A stretch of 56,438 nucleotides of DNA from NCBI GenBank assembly GCA_910587085.1, contig CAJUMC010000017.1:1-56438 (forward strand). Reading direction: 5' to 3'. Below, piece after piece: positions 32,186-41,672 of the stretch. The notes below the pieces were generated by a model. The model worked only from the letters and a program-made list of their open reading frames with translations. It searched no databases and was not told the DNA's origin. A program made the translations under genes and the position numbers. Every line of letters begins with the position of its first letter. Within the stretch, counting starts at the first letter, position 1. The DNA is from an uncultured Lachnospiraceae bacterium. Its GTDB lineage: Bacteria; Bacillota; Clostridia; Lachnospirales; Lachnospiraceae.

Positions 32186-32854
32186 ATGAAAACATTCAAT
32201 ATTGCGATAGACGGGCCGGCAGGAGCCGGGAAAAGTACGATTGCAAGGCTGGCGGCAAAGGAGCTCGGCTTTGTGTATGTTGATACCGGGGCGATGTACC
32301 GCGCGCTCGCGCTGTTTTTTCTGAGAAGGGGCATAGCTCCAGGGGATGCCGCCGGCATCCGGGCGGCGCTCCCGGAGGCGGAGGTGACGCTGCGGTACGA
32401 AAACGGCGAACAGGTCGTTCTGCTGAACGGGGAAAATGTAAACGGCCTGATTCGAACCGAGGAGGTCGGGAAAATGGCCTCCGTCACAAGTCCGATCCCG
32501 GCGGTGAGAGAAAAGCTGCGTGAGCTTCAGCAGAAGCTGGCCGGGGAGACGGACGTCATTATGGACGGGCGGGATATCGGCACGGTGGTGCTGCCGGATG
32601 CCGATCTGAAAATTTATCTGACGGCGGACGTATCCATCCGCGCACAGCGCAGGTATCTCGAACTTGTCGAGCGGGGGGAAGCCTGCGACCGGGACGAGCT
32701 GGAGCGGGAGATTGCCGAGCGGGACAGGCAGGATATGAGCCGGACAGTGGCCCCGCTGAAAAAGGCGGACGACGCCGTGCTTCTGGACGGTTCTCAGCTC
32801 ACCGTCGAACAGACAAAGGACGAGATTCTGCGGCTGTATCGGAGCCGGGCATGA
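32186..32854 (+). CDS. cmk: (d)CMP kinase
   Basis: Cytidylate kinase, 222 residues, phosphorylating CMP and dCMP. The P-loop GPAGAGKST, the YVDTGAMYRALA block, MDGRDIGTVVLPDA and the C-terminal RDRQDMSR motif are all present. A GGAGG site lies upstream. The order with ispH-S1 next is typical for clostridia. Confidence 0.95.
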   Translation: MKTFNIAIDGPAGAGKSTIARLAAKELGFVYVDTGAMYRALALFFLRRGIAPGDAAGIRAALPEAEVTLRYENGEQVVLLNGENVNGLIRTEEVGKMASVTSPIPAVREKLRELQQKLAGETDVIMDGRDIGTVVLPDADLKIYLTADVSIRAQRRYLELVERGEACDRDELEREIAERDRQDMSRTVAPLKKADDAVLLDGSQLTVEQTKDEILRLYRSRA

Positions 32855-32936
32855 GCGGGGAGGGGGAGCAGCGGCGCATCTTTGTGCTGTCCCCGTAAAA
32901 TGGCCGAAGAAATTTCAGTGCGGAGGAATATGCAGG

Positions 32937-34871
32937 ATGAAAGTAACGGTTGCAAAGACAGCAGGTTACTGTTTTGGCGTAGAGCGGGCGGTGGACATTG
33001 TGTCCCGGGAGGCAGAGCAGCACCCGGGAGGCGGTGTGTACACGTTCGGGCCGATTATACACAATGAGGAAGTTGTCGAATCTCTGTGCCGCCGCGGCGT
33101 TCGGGTGCTGGGAAGTCTTAAGGAGGCCGGGGGGCTTTCCGGCGGGACGATTATTATCCGGTCGTGCGGCATTCCGGAATCGGCGCAGCACTTTCTTGAA
33201 AGCTGTCGGGATGAGCACGGAAGGCCGAAATTTAAAATTATTGATGCAACCTGCCCCTTTGTAAAAAAAATACATCGGATTGTGCGGGAGAAAAGCGCGG
33301 AGGGATATCAGATTCTTGTGATCGGCGACCGGACGCATCCGGAGGTCGAAGGGATTGTCGACTGGAGCGAAACTCCGGTCTGGACGGCGGAAAGCGAAGA
33401 GGAAGCGGAAGGAATTGTACTTCCGGAGGGCAAAAAACTATGCATTGTGGCACAGACGACATTTAATTACAAGAAATTTGAAGATTTAGTTGAAATTATC
33501 GAGAAAAAGAGGTATGATATACTCGTTGTAAATACGATATGCAACGCGACGGAAGAACGTCAGGCGGAAGCAAAGGAACTCGCCGGGCAGTCGGATGCCA
33601 TGATTGTGATCGGAGGAAGGTCAAGCTCAAATACGCGGAAGCTTTTCGAAATTTCAAAAAAGGAATGTGAGAATACTTACTATATACAGACACTTGGTGA
33701 CCTGGATTTCGGTAAGATGAAATCTTTTCGTAGCGTAGGTATTACAGCAGGGGCATCCACCCCATACAATATTATCAAGGAGGTTCAAACGAGCATGTCA
33801 GAAGAAAATTTCGAACAATTATTGGAGGAGTCTTTAAAGACAATACACAATGGAGAGGTTGTCGAGGGTGTGATCATCGGTGTGAAGGAAGATGAGATTG
33901 TCCTGAACATCGGCTACAAGGCAGACGGCATCATTACCCGCAGCGAGTACACCAACACTCCGAATGTGGATCTCAGAACTCTTGTAAAAGAGGGCGAGAC
34001 AATGACGGCAAAGGTTCTGAAGGTAAACGACGGGGAGGGACAGGTTCTTCTCACTTACAAGAAGCTGATTGCCGAAAAGGGCAACAAGCGTCTGGAGGAG
34101 GCCTTCAACAACAAGGAGGTTCTCCGCGCAAAGGTTGCGGCAGTGCTCGGCGGCGGTCTGAGCGTTGTGGTGGAGGAGTCCAGGGTATTTATCCCGGCAA
34201 GCCTTGTATCCGATACTTACGAGAGAGATCTCGAGAAGTACAAGGATCAGGAGATCGAGTTTGTCATCAGCGAGTTCAATCCGAAGAGAAGAAGAATCAT
34301 CGGCGACCGCAAGCAGCTGATTATCGCAAAGAAGAAAGAGATGGCCGAGGCGCTCTTCGCGCGGATCAATATCGGCGATGTGGTTGAGGGCACGGTGAAG
34401 AACGTGACGGAATTCGGCGTGTTTATTGATCTCGGCGGAGCGGATGGGCTTCTTCATATTTCGGAGATGTCCTGGGGCAGAGTGGAAAATCCGAAAAAGG
34501 TGTTCAAGCCGGGCGACGTTGTCAAGGCGTTTATCAAGGATATCCAGGGCGAGAAGATCGCGCTCAGCATGAAATTCCCGGATCAGAATCCGTGGAAGGA
34601 TGCCGAGACAAAATTTGCGAAGGGCAACGAAGTGACCGGGCGCGTGGCGCGCATGACGGATTTCGGAGCTTTTGTCGAGCTCGAGCCGGGTGTCGACGCG
34701 CTGCTGCATGTATCGCAGATTGCGAGAGAGCATGTTGAGAAGCCGTCCGACGTGCTGAAGATCGGTCAGCAGATCACGGCGAAGATTGTAGATTTCAACG
34801 GCGAAGACAGAAAAATCAGCCTTAGCATCAAGGCGCTGCTTGCATCTGAGGAGCCGGCTGCAGAAGAGTAA
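32937..34871 (+). CDS. ispH: IspH (HMBPP reductase) fused to four S1 RNA-binding domains
   Basis: A 644-residue fusion. Residues 1-283 are 4-hydroxy-3-methylbut-2-enyl diphosphate reductase, the last step of the MEP isoprenoid pathway. The iron-sulfur cysteines are C12 (YCFGVERA), C106 (DATCPFV) and C202 (TICNATEERQ). After a short linker, S1 domains lie at about 304-375, 391-463, 478-547 and 560-632, resembling ribosomal protein S1 (rpsA). The second is more divergent. The fusion is known in Clostridia and needs no frameshift. It lies downstream of cmk, where rpsA sits in many bacteria. A terminator follows. Confidence 0.95.
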   Translation: MKVTVAKTAGYCFGVERAVDIVSREAEQHPGGGVYTFGPIIHNEEVVESLCRRGVRVLGSLKEAGGLSGGTIIIRSCGIPESAQHFLESCRDEHGRPKFKIIDATCPFVKKIHRIVREKSAEGYQILVIGDRTHPEVEGIVDWSETPVWTAESEEEAEGIVLPEGKKLCIVAQTTFNYKKFEDLVEIIEKKRYDILVVNTICNATEERQAEAKELAGQSDAMIVIGGRSSSNTRKLFEISKKECENTYYIQTLGDLDFGKMKSFRSVGITAGASTPYNIIKEVQTSMSEENFEQLLEESLKTIHNGEVVEGVIIGVKEDEIVLNIGYKADGIITRSEYTNTPNVDLRTLVKEGETMTAKVLKVNDGEGQVLLTYKKLIAEKGNKRLEEAFNNKEVLRAKVAAVLGGGLSVVVEESRVFIPASLVSDTYERDLEKYKDQEIEFVISEFNPKRRRIIGDRKQLIIAKKKEMAEALFARINIGDVVEGTVKNVTEFGVFIDLGGADGLLHISEMSWGRVENPKKVFKPGDVVKAFIKDIQGEKIALSMKFPDQNPWKDAETKFAKGNEVTGRVARMTDFGAFVELEPGVDALLHVSQIAREHVEKPSDVLKIGQQITAKIVDFNGEDRKISLSIKALLASEEPAAEE

Positions 34872-34876
34872 ATACG

Positions 34877-34910
34877 AATCCCGGAGGCATGAATGTTTCC
34901 GGGATTTTAC
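34877..34910 (+). terminator. Rho-independent terminator after ispH-S1
   Basis: A perfect 9-bp stem (AATCCCGGA/TCCGGGATT) with a 10-12 base loop, followed by a short T stretch, six bases past the stop. Confidence 0.75.
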
Positions 34911-34949
34911 CATATTTTGTGATGTATTGCACGCGGAGGAGGTTATCCC

Positions 34950-35729
34950 ATGACGGACAATTACGAATCATTTAAAGCGGATGTGCTGCAGCTGACAAAA
35001 ATAGATCTGAATGCCTACAAGGAGCGTCAGATGAAGCGCCGGATTGATTCCCTGATCGGAAAGCACCACTATACGACCTACCGGCAGTATGTCGATGCCC
35101 TCCGGAAGGACAGGGCGCTGTTCGACGAATTTGTCAATTATCTCACGATCAATGTATCCGAGTTTTACCGCAATCCGGAGCAGTGGGTTACGCTGGAGAA
35201 AAAAATACTTCCGGAGCTTATGAAAAAAAGCAGTTCGCTGAAAATCTGGAGCGCGGCCTGCTCGACCGGAGACGAGCCGTATTCTCTTGTGATGCTGCTC
35301 TCGAAATTCATGCCGCTGTCCAAGATCCGGATCATGGCGACGGATATTGATCTTCAGGTTCTTGACAAGGCCAGGATGGGACTTTACAACATCAAGAGCC
35401 TGAAAGGGCTTCCAGATGAATTTTTGCGCAAATATTTTACCAAAGTGAACGACACAAATTACCAGATCAGCAGCGATATCAAGAATTGTGTGGAGTTTAA
35501 GCAGCACAACCTGCTGAAGGATACATATCCGGTGCAGTGCGATCTGATCGTATGCAGGAACGTATTAATCTATTTTACGGAGGAGGCCAAGGACGACATT
35601 TACCGGAAGTTCAATGCCGCCCTGAAACCGGACTGCTTCCTGTTTGTCGGAAGCACGGAGCAGATTATCCAGCCGGAAAAGCTCGGCTACCATACCTATC
35701 AGTCATTTTTTTATCAGAAGAAGGCATGA
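34950..35729 (+). CDS. cheR: CheR-type protein-glutamate methyltransferase, orphan
   Basis: A 259-residue SAM-dependent methyltransferase of the CheR family. An N-terminal helical domain (residues about 1-75) is followed by the catalytic domain with TINVSEFYRNP, the SAM motif WSAACSTGDEPYS, MATDIDLQVLDKA and ICRNVLIYFTEE-like CRNVLIYFT. No receptor, CheB, CheA or other chemotaxis gene lies in the window, so the substrate could be a distant receptor or another signalling protein. A GGAGG site precedes the start, and a terminator from ispH-S1 separates it from the upstream genes. Confidence 0.88.
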   Translation: MTDNYESFKADVLQLTKIDLNAYKERQMKRRIDSLIGKHHYTTYRQYVDALRKDRALFDEFVNYLTINVSEFYRNPEQWVTLEKKILPELMKKSSSLKIWSAACSTGDEPYSLVMLLSKFMPLSKIRIMATDIDLQVLDKARMGLYNIKSLKGLPDEFLRKYFTKVNDTNYQISSDIKNCVEFKQHNLLKDTYPVQCDLIVCRNVLIYFTEEAKDDIYRKFNAALKPDCFLFVGSTEQIIQPEKLGYHTYQSFFYQKKA

Positions 35730-35770
35730 GGGCGCGGCGGATTGTTTTTTAACTTTTTACAATTTACCGG

Positions 35771-35799
35771 TTGATTTTTTTAGAATGATTTAGTATAGT
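35771..35799 (+). promoter_or_regulatory. Sigma-A promoter upstream of plsX
   Basis: TTGATT (35771-35776), a 17-base spacer and TATAGT (35794-35799). It gives a leader of about 185 bases before plsX; no FapR-type site was recognised in it. Confidence 0.7.
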
Positions 35800-35991
35800 G
35801 TTACAGAGGAACGGCATGATGCACAAAAGGATTCACGCGGACTGTGCCAGGACCGTGACACGACAGGCTTCGCCGATGCATAAGCCGGGGACTCGGTGCA
35901 TTGAACGGCGTTTAACGAATTTATCAGGAAAGGACGCAGGCTTTACGAGCCGGTGCGGCCGCGGGAAGCCGCGGCGGATTTGGGCAGAGCG

Positions 35992-37008
35992 ATGCGGGAA
36001 AATGTCAGAGTTGCGGTGGATGCCATGGGGGGGGATAATTCCCCGGGCGAGGTAGTAAAAGGAGCGGTTGAGGCGCTGAGAGAGCGCCCGGAGGTCGAGA
36101 TTTTTCTGACCGGCTCGGAGGAGAAAATCAAAAAGGAGCTGGAAAGCCTCAGCTATCCGCAGGATCGGCTGCACATTGTTCCGGCAGGTGAGATTATTAC
36201 CAACGAGGAACCTCCGGTTCTGGCAATCCGAAGAAAAAAAGATTCCTCCATTGTCGTCGCTCTGAATCTTGTCAAGAGCGGACAGGCGGATGCGTTTGTA
36301 TCCGCCGGCAGTACGGGAGCCGTGCTGGTGGGGGCGCAGCTGATCGTCGGCAGAATCAAGGGCGTGGAACGTCCTCCGCTGGCTCCGCTGATCCCGACTA
36401 TGGACGGAATCTCCCTGCTCATTGACTGCGGTGCAAATGTGGATGCAAGATCCTCCCATCTCGTACAGTTCGCAAAGATGGGTTCCATATATATGGAAAA
36501 CGTTGTGGGCGTAAAGAGACCGCGCGTCGCGATAGTAAATATCGGCGCGGAGGAGGAGAAGGGCAACATGCTCGTAAAGGAGACCTTTCCGCTGCTGAAG
36601 AACTGCAATGAAATCAATTTCATCGGCAGCATTGAAGCGAGAGAGATACCGAACGGCGCGGCGGACGTCATCGTCACGGAGGCGTTTGTCGGCAATGTCA
36701 TCCTGAAGCTTTACGAAGGGCTCGCCATGTCACTGATTAAGAAAATCAAGCAGAGCATGACGGCGACGCCGGTCAGCACGCTCGGAGCGGCGCTGGTGAA
36801 GCCGCAGCTGAAAAAGACGATGAAGAGCTTTGATCTCTCCCAGTACGGCGGCGCGCCGATGCTGGGGCTCAACGGGCTTGTGGTAAAAAGCCACGGCAGC
36901 TCAAAGAGCAATGAAATCAAAAACTCCATCATCCAGTGCATTGCTTTCAAAGAGGAGAAAATCAGTGAAAAAATTGCCGCCAACATTGCGGCACAAGAAA
37001 GAATATAA
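35992..37008 (+). CDS. plsX: Phosphate acyltransferase PlsX
   Basis: PlsX makes acyl-phosphate from acyl-ACP for phospholipid synthesis. The start at 35992 gives 338 residues, beginning RVAVDAMGGDNSP, the typical N-terminus. The conserved SAGSTGAVLVG and NIGAEEEKGN motifs and GFVGNV-like AFVGNVILK are present. The ribosome site is weak (GGGCAGAG). It heads the block plsX-acpP-rnc-smc-ftsY, standard in Firmicutes. RpmF, often found upstream, is not here. Confidence 0.93.
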   Translation: MRENVRVAVDAMGGDNSPGEVVKGAVEALRERPEVEIFLTGSEEKIKKELESLSYPQDRLHIVPAGEIITNEEPPVLAIRRKKDSSIVVALNLVKSGQADAFVSAGSTGAVLVGAQLIVGRIKGVERPPLAPLIPTMDGISLLIDCGANVDARSSHLVQFAKMGSIYMENVVGVKRPRVAIVNIGAEEEKGNMLVKETFPLLKNCNEINFIGSIEAREIPNGAADVIVTEAFVGNVILKLYEGLAMSLIKKIKQSMTATPVSTLGAALVKPQLKKTMKSFDLSQYGGAPMLGLNGLVVKSHGSSKSNEIKNSIIQCIAFKEEKISEKIAANIAAQERI

Positions 37009-37025
37009 CAGAAAGGTGATTTGTC

Positions 37026-37256
37026 ATGGAATTTGAAAAGCTGAAGAAGATTATCGGAGAAGTGTTGAATGTGGACGGCGAGGAGATCACGCTTGAGACG
37101 ACGTTTGTAGATGACCTCGGTGCGGATTCCCTTGATATTTTCCAGATTATCATGGGGATCGAGGAGGAGTTCGACATCGAGATCGCCAACGAGGAGGCGG
37201 AAAAGATCGTTTCTGTAGGCGATGCCGTAGAGAAAATCAAGAGCGCGCTGAACTAG
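37026..37256 (+). CDS. acpP: Acyl carrier protein
   Basis: A 76-residue acidic carrier for growing fatty acids. The 4'-phosphopantetheine site is the serine of LGADSLD, residue 35. Helices and length fit ACP. It follows plsX by 17 bases with a GAAAGG site, and precedes rnc after a leader containing a long hairpin. Confidence 0.95.
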   Translation: MEFEKLKKIIGEVLNVDGEEITLETTFVDDLGADSLDIFQIIMGIEEEFDIEIANEEAEKIVSVGDAVEKIKSALN

Positions 37257-37316
37257 GACGGATCGTTTCTGTGTTTTCCGCAATATACTGCATGGAATTG
37301 AAAACAGAGGCCGGGA

Positions 37317-37364
37317 CGGACGGACCGTGTGGGAACCCTTCGGGACTTCCACACGGTTCGTTCG
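37317..37364 (+). promoter_or_regulatory. Long hairpin in the acpP-rnc leader, possible RNase III site
   Basis: Bases 37317-37332 pair with 37349-37364 over 16 bp (two G-U pairs), and an inner CCC/GGG closes a small loop. No T-run follows, so it is not a terminator. A long double-stranded stem just before the RNase III gene matches the sort of site where RNase III trims its own message in E. coli. Confidence 0.6.
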
Positions 37365-37386
37365 GTTACGGGGAAATGAGGGGAAA

Positions 37387-38076
37387 ATGGAATTGGAGGA
37401 AAGACTCGGCTATTGCTTTCGGCAGAAGGCGCTGCTGCGGCAGGCGCTGACGCACAGCTCGTACGCAAACGAGCGGAAGCTGAACAGAACGCCGGATAAC
37501 GAACGGCTGGAGTTTCTCGGGGATGCCGTGCTGGAGCTTGTCTCGAGCGAATTTATTTTCAGCAGCCACGGGGAGATGGAGGAAGGGGAAATGTCAAAGC
37601 TGCGCGCCAGCCTTGTCTGTGAGCCGGCGCTGGCGTACTGCGCGCGGGAGCTCGGACTTGGGGAAGAACTGTTTCTCGGTAAAGGGGAGCAGGCCTCCGG
37701 AGGGGCAGATCGGGATTCCATTCTTTCGGACGCGCTGGAGGCAGTGATCGGGGCAATCTATCTGGACGGTGGTTTTACTAGCGCAAAAGAGTTTATCCGG
37801 ATGCATGTGCTGAATGACCTGGAAAACAAAAAACTCTTTTTTGATAGTAAGACTATTTTGCAGGAGATCATCCAGGGAAGGGGAAAGGGAAGGGTTGTGT
37901 ACGAGCTCGTCTCGGAAACCGGTCCGGATCATAATAAAACGTTCTGTGTCGAAGCCGTCGTGGAGGACTGGCTTACGACGAGAGGAACGGGCAAAACCAA
38001 GAAGGCTGCGGAGCAGGAGGCTGCCTACCGGGCCATTCTGAAACTGCGCCAGGACGGGGGAGCAGAATGTATTTAA
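37387..38076 (+). CDS. rnc: Ribonuclease III
   Basis: RNase III cuts double-stranded RNA in rRNA and mRNA processing. The 229-residue protein has the catalytic motif NERLEFLGDAVLELV, metal residues downstream near DALEAVIGAIYLDGG, and a C-terminal dsRNA-binding domain (residues about 155-225). The start at 37387 has a GAGGGG site seven bases upstream. Its end overlaps smc by 10 bases. The long hairpin before it may be self-regulatory. Confidence 0.95.
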   Translation: MELEERLGYCFRQKALLRQALTHSSYANERKLNRTPDNERLEFLGDAVLELVSSEFIFSSHGEMEEGEMSKLRASLVCEPALAYCARELGLGEELFLGKGEQASGGADRDSILSDALEAVIGAIYLDGGFTSAKEFIRMHVLNDLENKKLFFDSKTILQEIIQGRGKGRVVYELVSETGPDHNKTFCVEAVVEDWLTTRGTGKTKKAAEQEAAYRAILKLRQDGGAECI

Positions 38077-41000
38077 AGAGCATCGAGGTGCAGGGATTCA
38101 AATCATTTGCAAATAAAATTCTGTTTGAGTTTAAAAACGGGATCACGGGGATTGTCGGGCCGAACGGAAGCGGGAAGAGCAATGTCGCGGACGCCGTACG
38201 CTGGGTGCTCGGCGAGCAGAGCGCCAAGCAGCTGCGCGGCAACAGCATGCAGGATGTTATTTTTTCTGGGACGGAGCTGCGCAGACCGCAGGGTTTTGCT
38301 TATGTTTCCATTACCTTCGACAATGCGGATCACAAACTGCCGATAGAATTTGAGGAGGTAACTGTGGCGCGCCGCGTTTATCGCTCCGGCGAGAGCGAAT
38401 ACTTGCTGAACGGAACGGGCTGCCGGCTGAAGGATATGCAGGAGCTTTTTCTGGACACCGGAATCGGCAAGGAAGGCTACTCCATTATCGGCCAGGGACA
38501 GATTGACCGGATTGTCAGCGGGAAACCGGAGGAGCGCAGGGAGCTTCTTGACGAGGCGGCCGGCATTGTGAAGTTCAAAAAACGCAAGGCGCTGACGGAA
38601 AAAAATCTGGCCGAGGAGCAGCTGAATCTCGGGCGCGTGCAGGATATTATCGCGGAGCTGGAAAAGCAGCTCGGGCCGCTGGAAAAGCAGTCCGGCACGG
38701 CGCGGGAATATCTGAAACTGAAGGAGGAGCTGCGGCGGGCGGAGGTCAGCCAGTTCCTGCTCGAGCAGGGGAGCAGCAGCGTGCAGGAGGCCGAGCTGAC
38801 GGAAAAGCAGAGGATTGTGGACGGTGATCTGACACAGGTGCGCGCCGCTTACGACGATACAAAGAACGAATATGAGCGGGCGGAACAGGAGCTTGAACAG
38901 TTTGCCGAAGCAATTGATGCGGCAAAAGAGGAAAAAGCCCGCTGCCAGGTGGAGTTTGAGAAGACGGAGGGCGATATCCGCCTGCTGCACGGGCAGATGG
39001 ATGCGATCCGCCAGAACAGCCTGCATTTTTCCGATACGCTGTCCCAGGTAGAGGGAAATCTCACGGCAAAGCAGGAGGAACTGGCCGGCTACCTCGCAAA
39101 GAAGCAGGAGACGGACGGAGCGCTTGACGCACTCGACGATGAGCAGACCGAAAAGGCATGCCGTATTCAGGAAATCCGCGGGGAAATCGAATCGCTGGAT
39201 CGGGAGATTGAGGAGAGCAACGGCGAAATTTTCCGGCTGCTCAATGAAAATACAAACAATAAAGCAAATCTGCAGCGCTACGAGACGATGCGGGAGCAGA
39301 GTGCGATTAAAAGAGCTGAGCTGAACAAGCGTGTTCTCGAGCACAAAAGTCTGGAATCCCAGGCGCAGGACGCAATCCGGGAACGCGGGGAACAGCTGCA
39401 CCGGGCCTCGGAGGAGGTACAGAATCAGGGGAGAGCCATCCGGGCACTGGAGGAGAGTGCGGAAAAGGAGCGGCAGGAGATTGAGAGGCTCGGCAGAGAG
39501 CTGGAGGAAAAACAGCGGAGCTTTCTTGCGGACAGCTCGCGGCTGGATTCTCTGCGGAATATTACGGAGCGCTATGAGGGCTACGGAAACAGTGTCCGGC
39601 GCATTATGGAGCAGAGAGAGCGCTTCCCGGGAATTGAGGGTGTTGTAGCGGATCTGATCAAAGTGGACAAAAGCTATGAGACAGCCGTGGAGACCGCACT
39701 TGGGGGCAGTATACAGAATGTTGTCACGGACAGCGAACAGACAGCCAAGAAGCTGATCGAATTTCTGAAAAAGACAAAGGCCGGGCGCGCGACCTTCCTG
39801 CCGCTCACCAGCATAACGCCGGCGCGCAACGGCAATGAATCGGCGCTGCGCGAGCCGGGCGTTATCGGGCTGGCGTCTTCCCTTGTCCGGGCGGATAAAA
39901 GGTACGGCGCGCTGGTGCAGTTCCTGCTCGGAAGAATATTTGTTGTGGACACGATTGACCATGCGCTTGCGCTGGCAAAAAAATACAGCTATACGCTGCG
40001 CATCGTTACGGTCGAGGGGGAACAGCTGAATCCGGGCGGATCGATTTCGGGCGGCGCGTACAAAAGTTCCGGCAGCCTGCTTTCCCGGCGCCGGGAGATG
40101 GAGGAACTGGAGCAGAGACTTCCAGAGGAGAAGGCTGCAGCGGAGCAGATGGCGGCCGGCCGGGAGGAGGCGCGCACGCGCCGGAACGGACTGCGGGAGA
40201 AGGCCGAGCAGGCGAAGGAAAAGCTCAGGGAACTCTATGTCCTGCAGAATACGGCAAAGATCGGCATGGAGCAGGCGGAAGCAAAACTGAGAGCACTCGA
40301 GGAGGAATTCGGAAGCTTTTCGGACGAGCTGCACGCGATGGAAGGCCAGACAGCTGCGCTAATGGAAAATATTGGAAATCTCAACAGCGAATTTGAGAAA
40401 AATGCGGAGCTGCGCGCACAGAAGGAACGGCGGATCGATGAATGCACCGCACTGCGGAAGGAAAAACAGCAGGAGGAGCAGAAACAATCGGAGGAGCTTT
40501 CCGGGCTGAAATCGAGGTTTTCTGCGCTGGAACAGAACAGCGGCAACCTGCTGGAAAACATCCGGCGTGTCCGGGCGGAACTGGCTCATCTGGAGGAGGA
40601 GCGGACACGGCTGAACGAGAGTGCCGGAAATTTCGAGAGCTCGCTGAAAGAGAAGCAGGAAGAGCTGGAGCGCTGTCTGCAGAGCCGCACAGAGAACGAA
40701 GAAAAAGCCAAAGAGCTGTCCGGGCGGATCGAGGAGCTCTCCGCCGGACGGGAGGAAAAGACCCGGCTGCACAAGGGATTTTTTGCGCGGCGGGAGGAGC
40801 TTTCCGGGCGGATTGCCCTGCTTGACAGGGAAGCGTTTCGGCTGGCCGGACAGCTGGAAAAGCTTGCAGAGGCTGCCGAAGCCCGGATCAATTATCTCTG
40901 GGAGGAATATGAGCTGACGCCGTCCGCCGCCGCCGAGCAGAGGGATGAGCGTTTTTTAGACCAGGCGGCCAACAAAAAGCAGATCGCCGCGCTGAAGAAC

Positions 41001-41624
41001 AGCATCCGGGGACTCGGGGATGTTAATGTCAACGCGATCGAGGATTACAGGCAGGTGTCGGAACGCTACGAATTTCTGACCGGTCAGCGGGACGATCTGA
41101 AAAATTCGGAGCAGGCGCTGCTCGGCATTATCGCAGAGCTAGACGAGGAGATGCGGCGGCAGTTTGCGGAAAAATTTGCCGAGATTACCAGGCAGTTTGA
41201 GGTGGTGTTCCGGGAACTGTTCGGCGGCGGAAAGGCGTCGCTTGAGCTGCAGGAGGACGGGGATATCCTCGAGGCCGGCATCCGCATTATCGCGCAGCCG
41301 CCGGGAAAAAAGCTGCAGAACATGATGCAGCTCTCGGGCGGAGAGAAGGCGCTGACGGCAATTTCGCTGCTTTTTGCGATCCAGAATCTCAAGCCGTCCC
41401 CGTTCTGTCTTCTGGACGAGATTGAGGCAGCGCTCGACGATTCCAATGTCAAGCGCTTTGCCAGGTATCTGCACCGGCTGACCAGGGATACGCAGTTTAT
41501 CGTAATCACGCACCGGCGCGGCACCATGGCGGCGGCCGATGTGCTCTACGGGATCACCATGCAGGAGAAGGGGGTTTCGACGCTGGTGTCGGTCAGTCTG
41601 ATCGAAGGCGAGCTTGACAAGTAG
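38067..41624 (+). CDS. smc: Chromosome segregation SMC ATPase
   Basis: SMC condensin, 1185 residues and of normal length. Walker A GPNGSGKSN is near residue 32, the coiled coils flank a hinge at about 505-650 (GVVADLIKVDKSYETAVETA), and the C-terminal head has the signature LSGGEKALTA and Walker B CLLDEIEAALDD. It works with ScpA and ScpB in compacting DNA. It overlaps rnc by 10 bases and is followed by ftsY, as in Bacillus. Repeated glutamate, glutamine and arginine reflect the coiled coils. Confidence 0.96.
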   Translation: MYLKSIEVQGFKSFANKILFEFKNGITGIVGPNGSGKSNVADAVRWVLGEQSAKQLRGNSMQDVIFSGTELRRPQGFAYVSITFDNADHKLPIEFEEVTVARRVYRSGESEYLLNGTGCRLKDMQELFLDTGIGKEGYSIIGQGQIDRIVSGKPEERRELLDEAAGIVKFKKRKALTEKNLAEEQLNLGRVQDIIAELEKQLGPLEKQSGTAREYLKLKEELRRAEVSQFLLEQGSSSVQEAELTEKQRIVDGDLTQVRAAYDDTKNEYERAEQELEQFAEAIDAAKEEKARCQVEFEKTEGDIRLLHGQMDAIRQNSLHFSDTLSQVEGNLTAKQEELAGYLAKKQETDGALDALDDEQTEKACRIQEIRGEIESLDREIEESNGEIFRLLNENTNNKANLQRYETMREQSAIKRAELNKRVLEHKSLESQAQDAIRERGEQLHRASEEVQNQGRAIRALEESAEKERQEIERLGRELEEKQRSFLADSSRLDSLRNITERYEGYGNSVRRIMEQRERFPGIEGVVADLIKVDKSYETAVETALGGSIQNVVTDSEQTAKKLIEFLKKTKAGRATFLPLTSITPARNGNESALREPGVIGLASSLVRADKRYGALVQFLLGRIFVVDTIDHALALAKKYSYTLRIVTVEGEQLNPGGSISGGAYKSSGSLLSRRREMEELEQRLPEEKAAAEQMAAGREEARTRRNGLREKAEQAKEKLRELYVLQNTAKIGMEQAEAKLRALEEEFGSFSDELHAMEGQTAALMENIGNLNSEFEKNAELRAQKERRIDECTALRKEKQQEEQKQSEELSGLKSRFSALEQNSGNLLENIRRVRAELAHLEEERTRLNESAGNFESSLKEKQEELERCLQSRTENEEKAKELSGRIEELSAGREEKTRLHKGFFARREELSGRIALLDREAFRLAGQLEKLAEAAEARINYLWEEYELTPSAAAEQRDERFLDQAANKKQIAALKNSIRGLGDVNVNAIEDYRQVSERYEFLTGQRDDLKNSEQALLGIIAELDEEMRRQFAEKFAEITRQFEVVFRELFGGGKASLELQEDGDILEAGIRIIAQPPGKKLQNMMQLSGGEKALTAISLLFAIQNLKPSPFCLLDEIEAALDDSNVKRFARYLHRLTRDTQFIVITHRRGTMAAADVLYGITMQEKGVSTLVSVSLIEGELDK

Positions 41625-41672
41625 TCAGGAAAGCACTATAGTAGAGGAAATCAGGAAAGGCGGGGAGGGCGC

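Noticed and set aside
37261..37386. The hairpin before rnc as a terminator of acpP
   Set aside because: There is no T-run after the stem, and rnc follows at once with a good ribosome site.
38103..40334. A 743-codon open frame on the minus strand opposite smc
   Set aside because: It is the shadow of the coiled-coil codon use of smc, has no conserved motif and no ribosome site.
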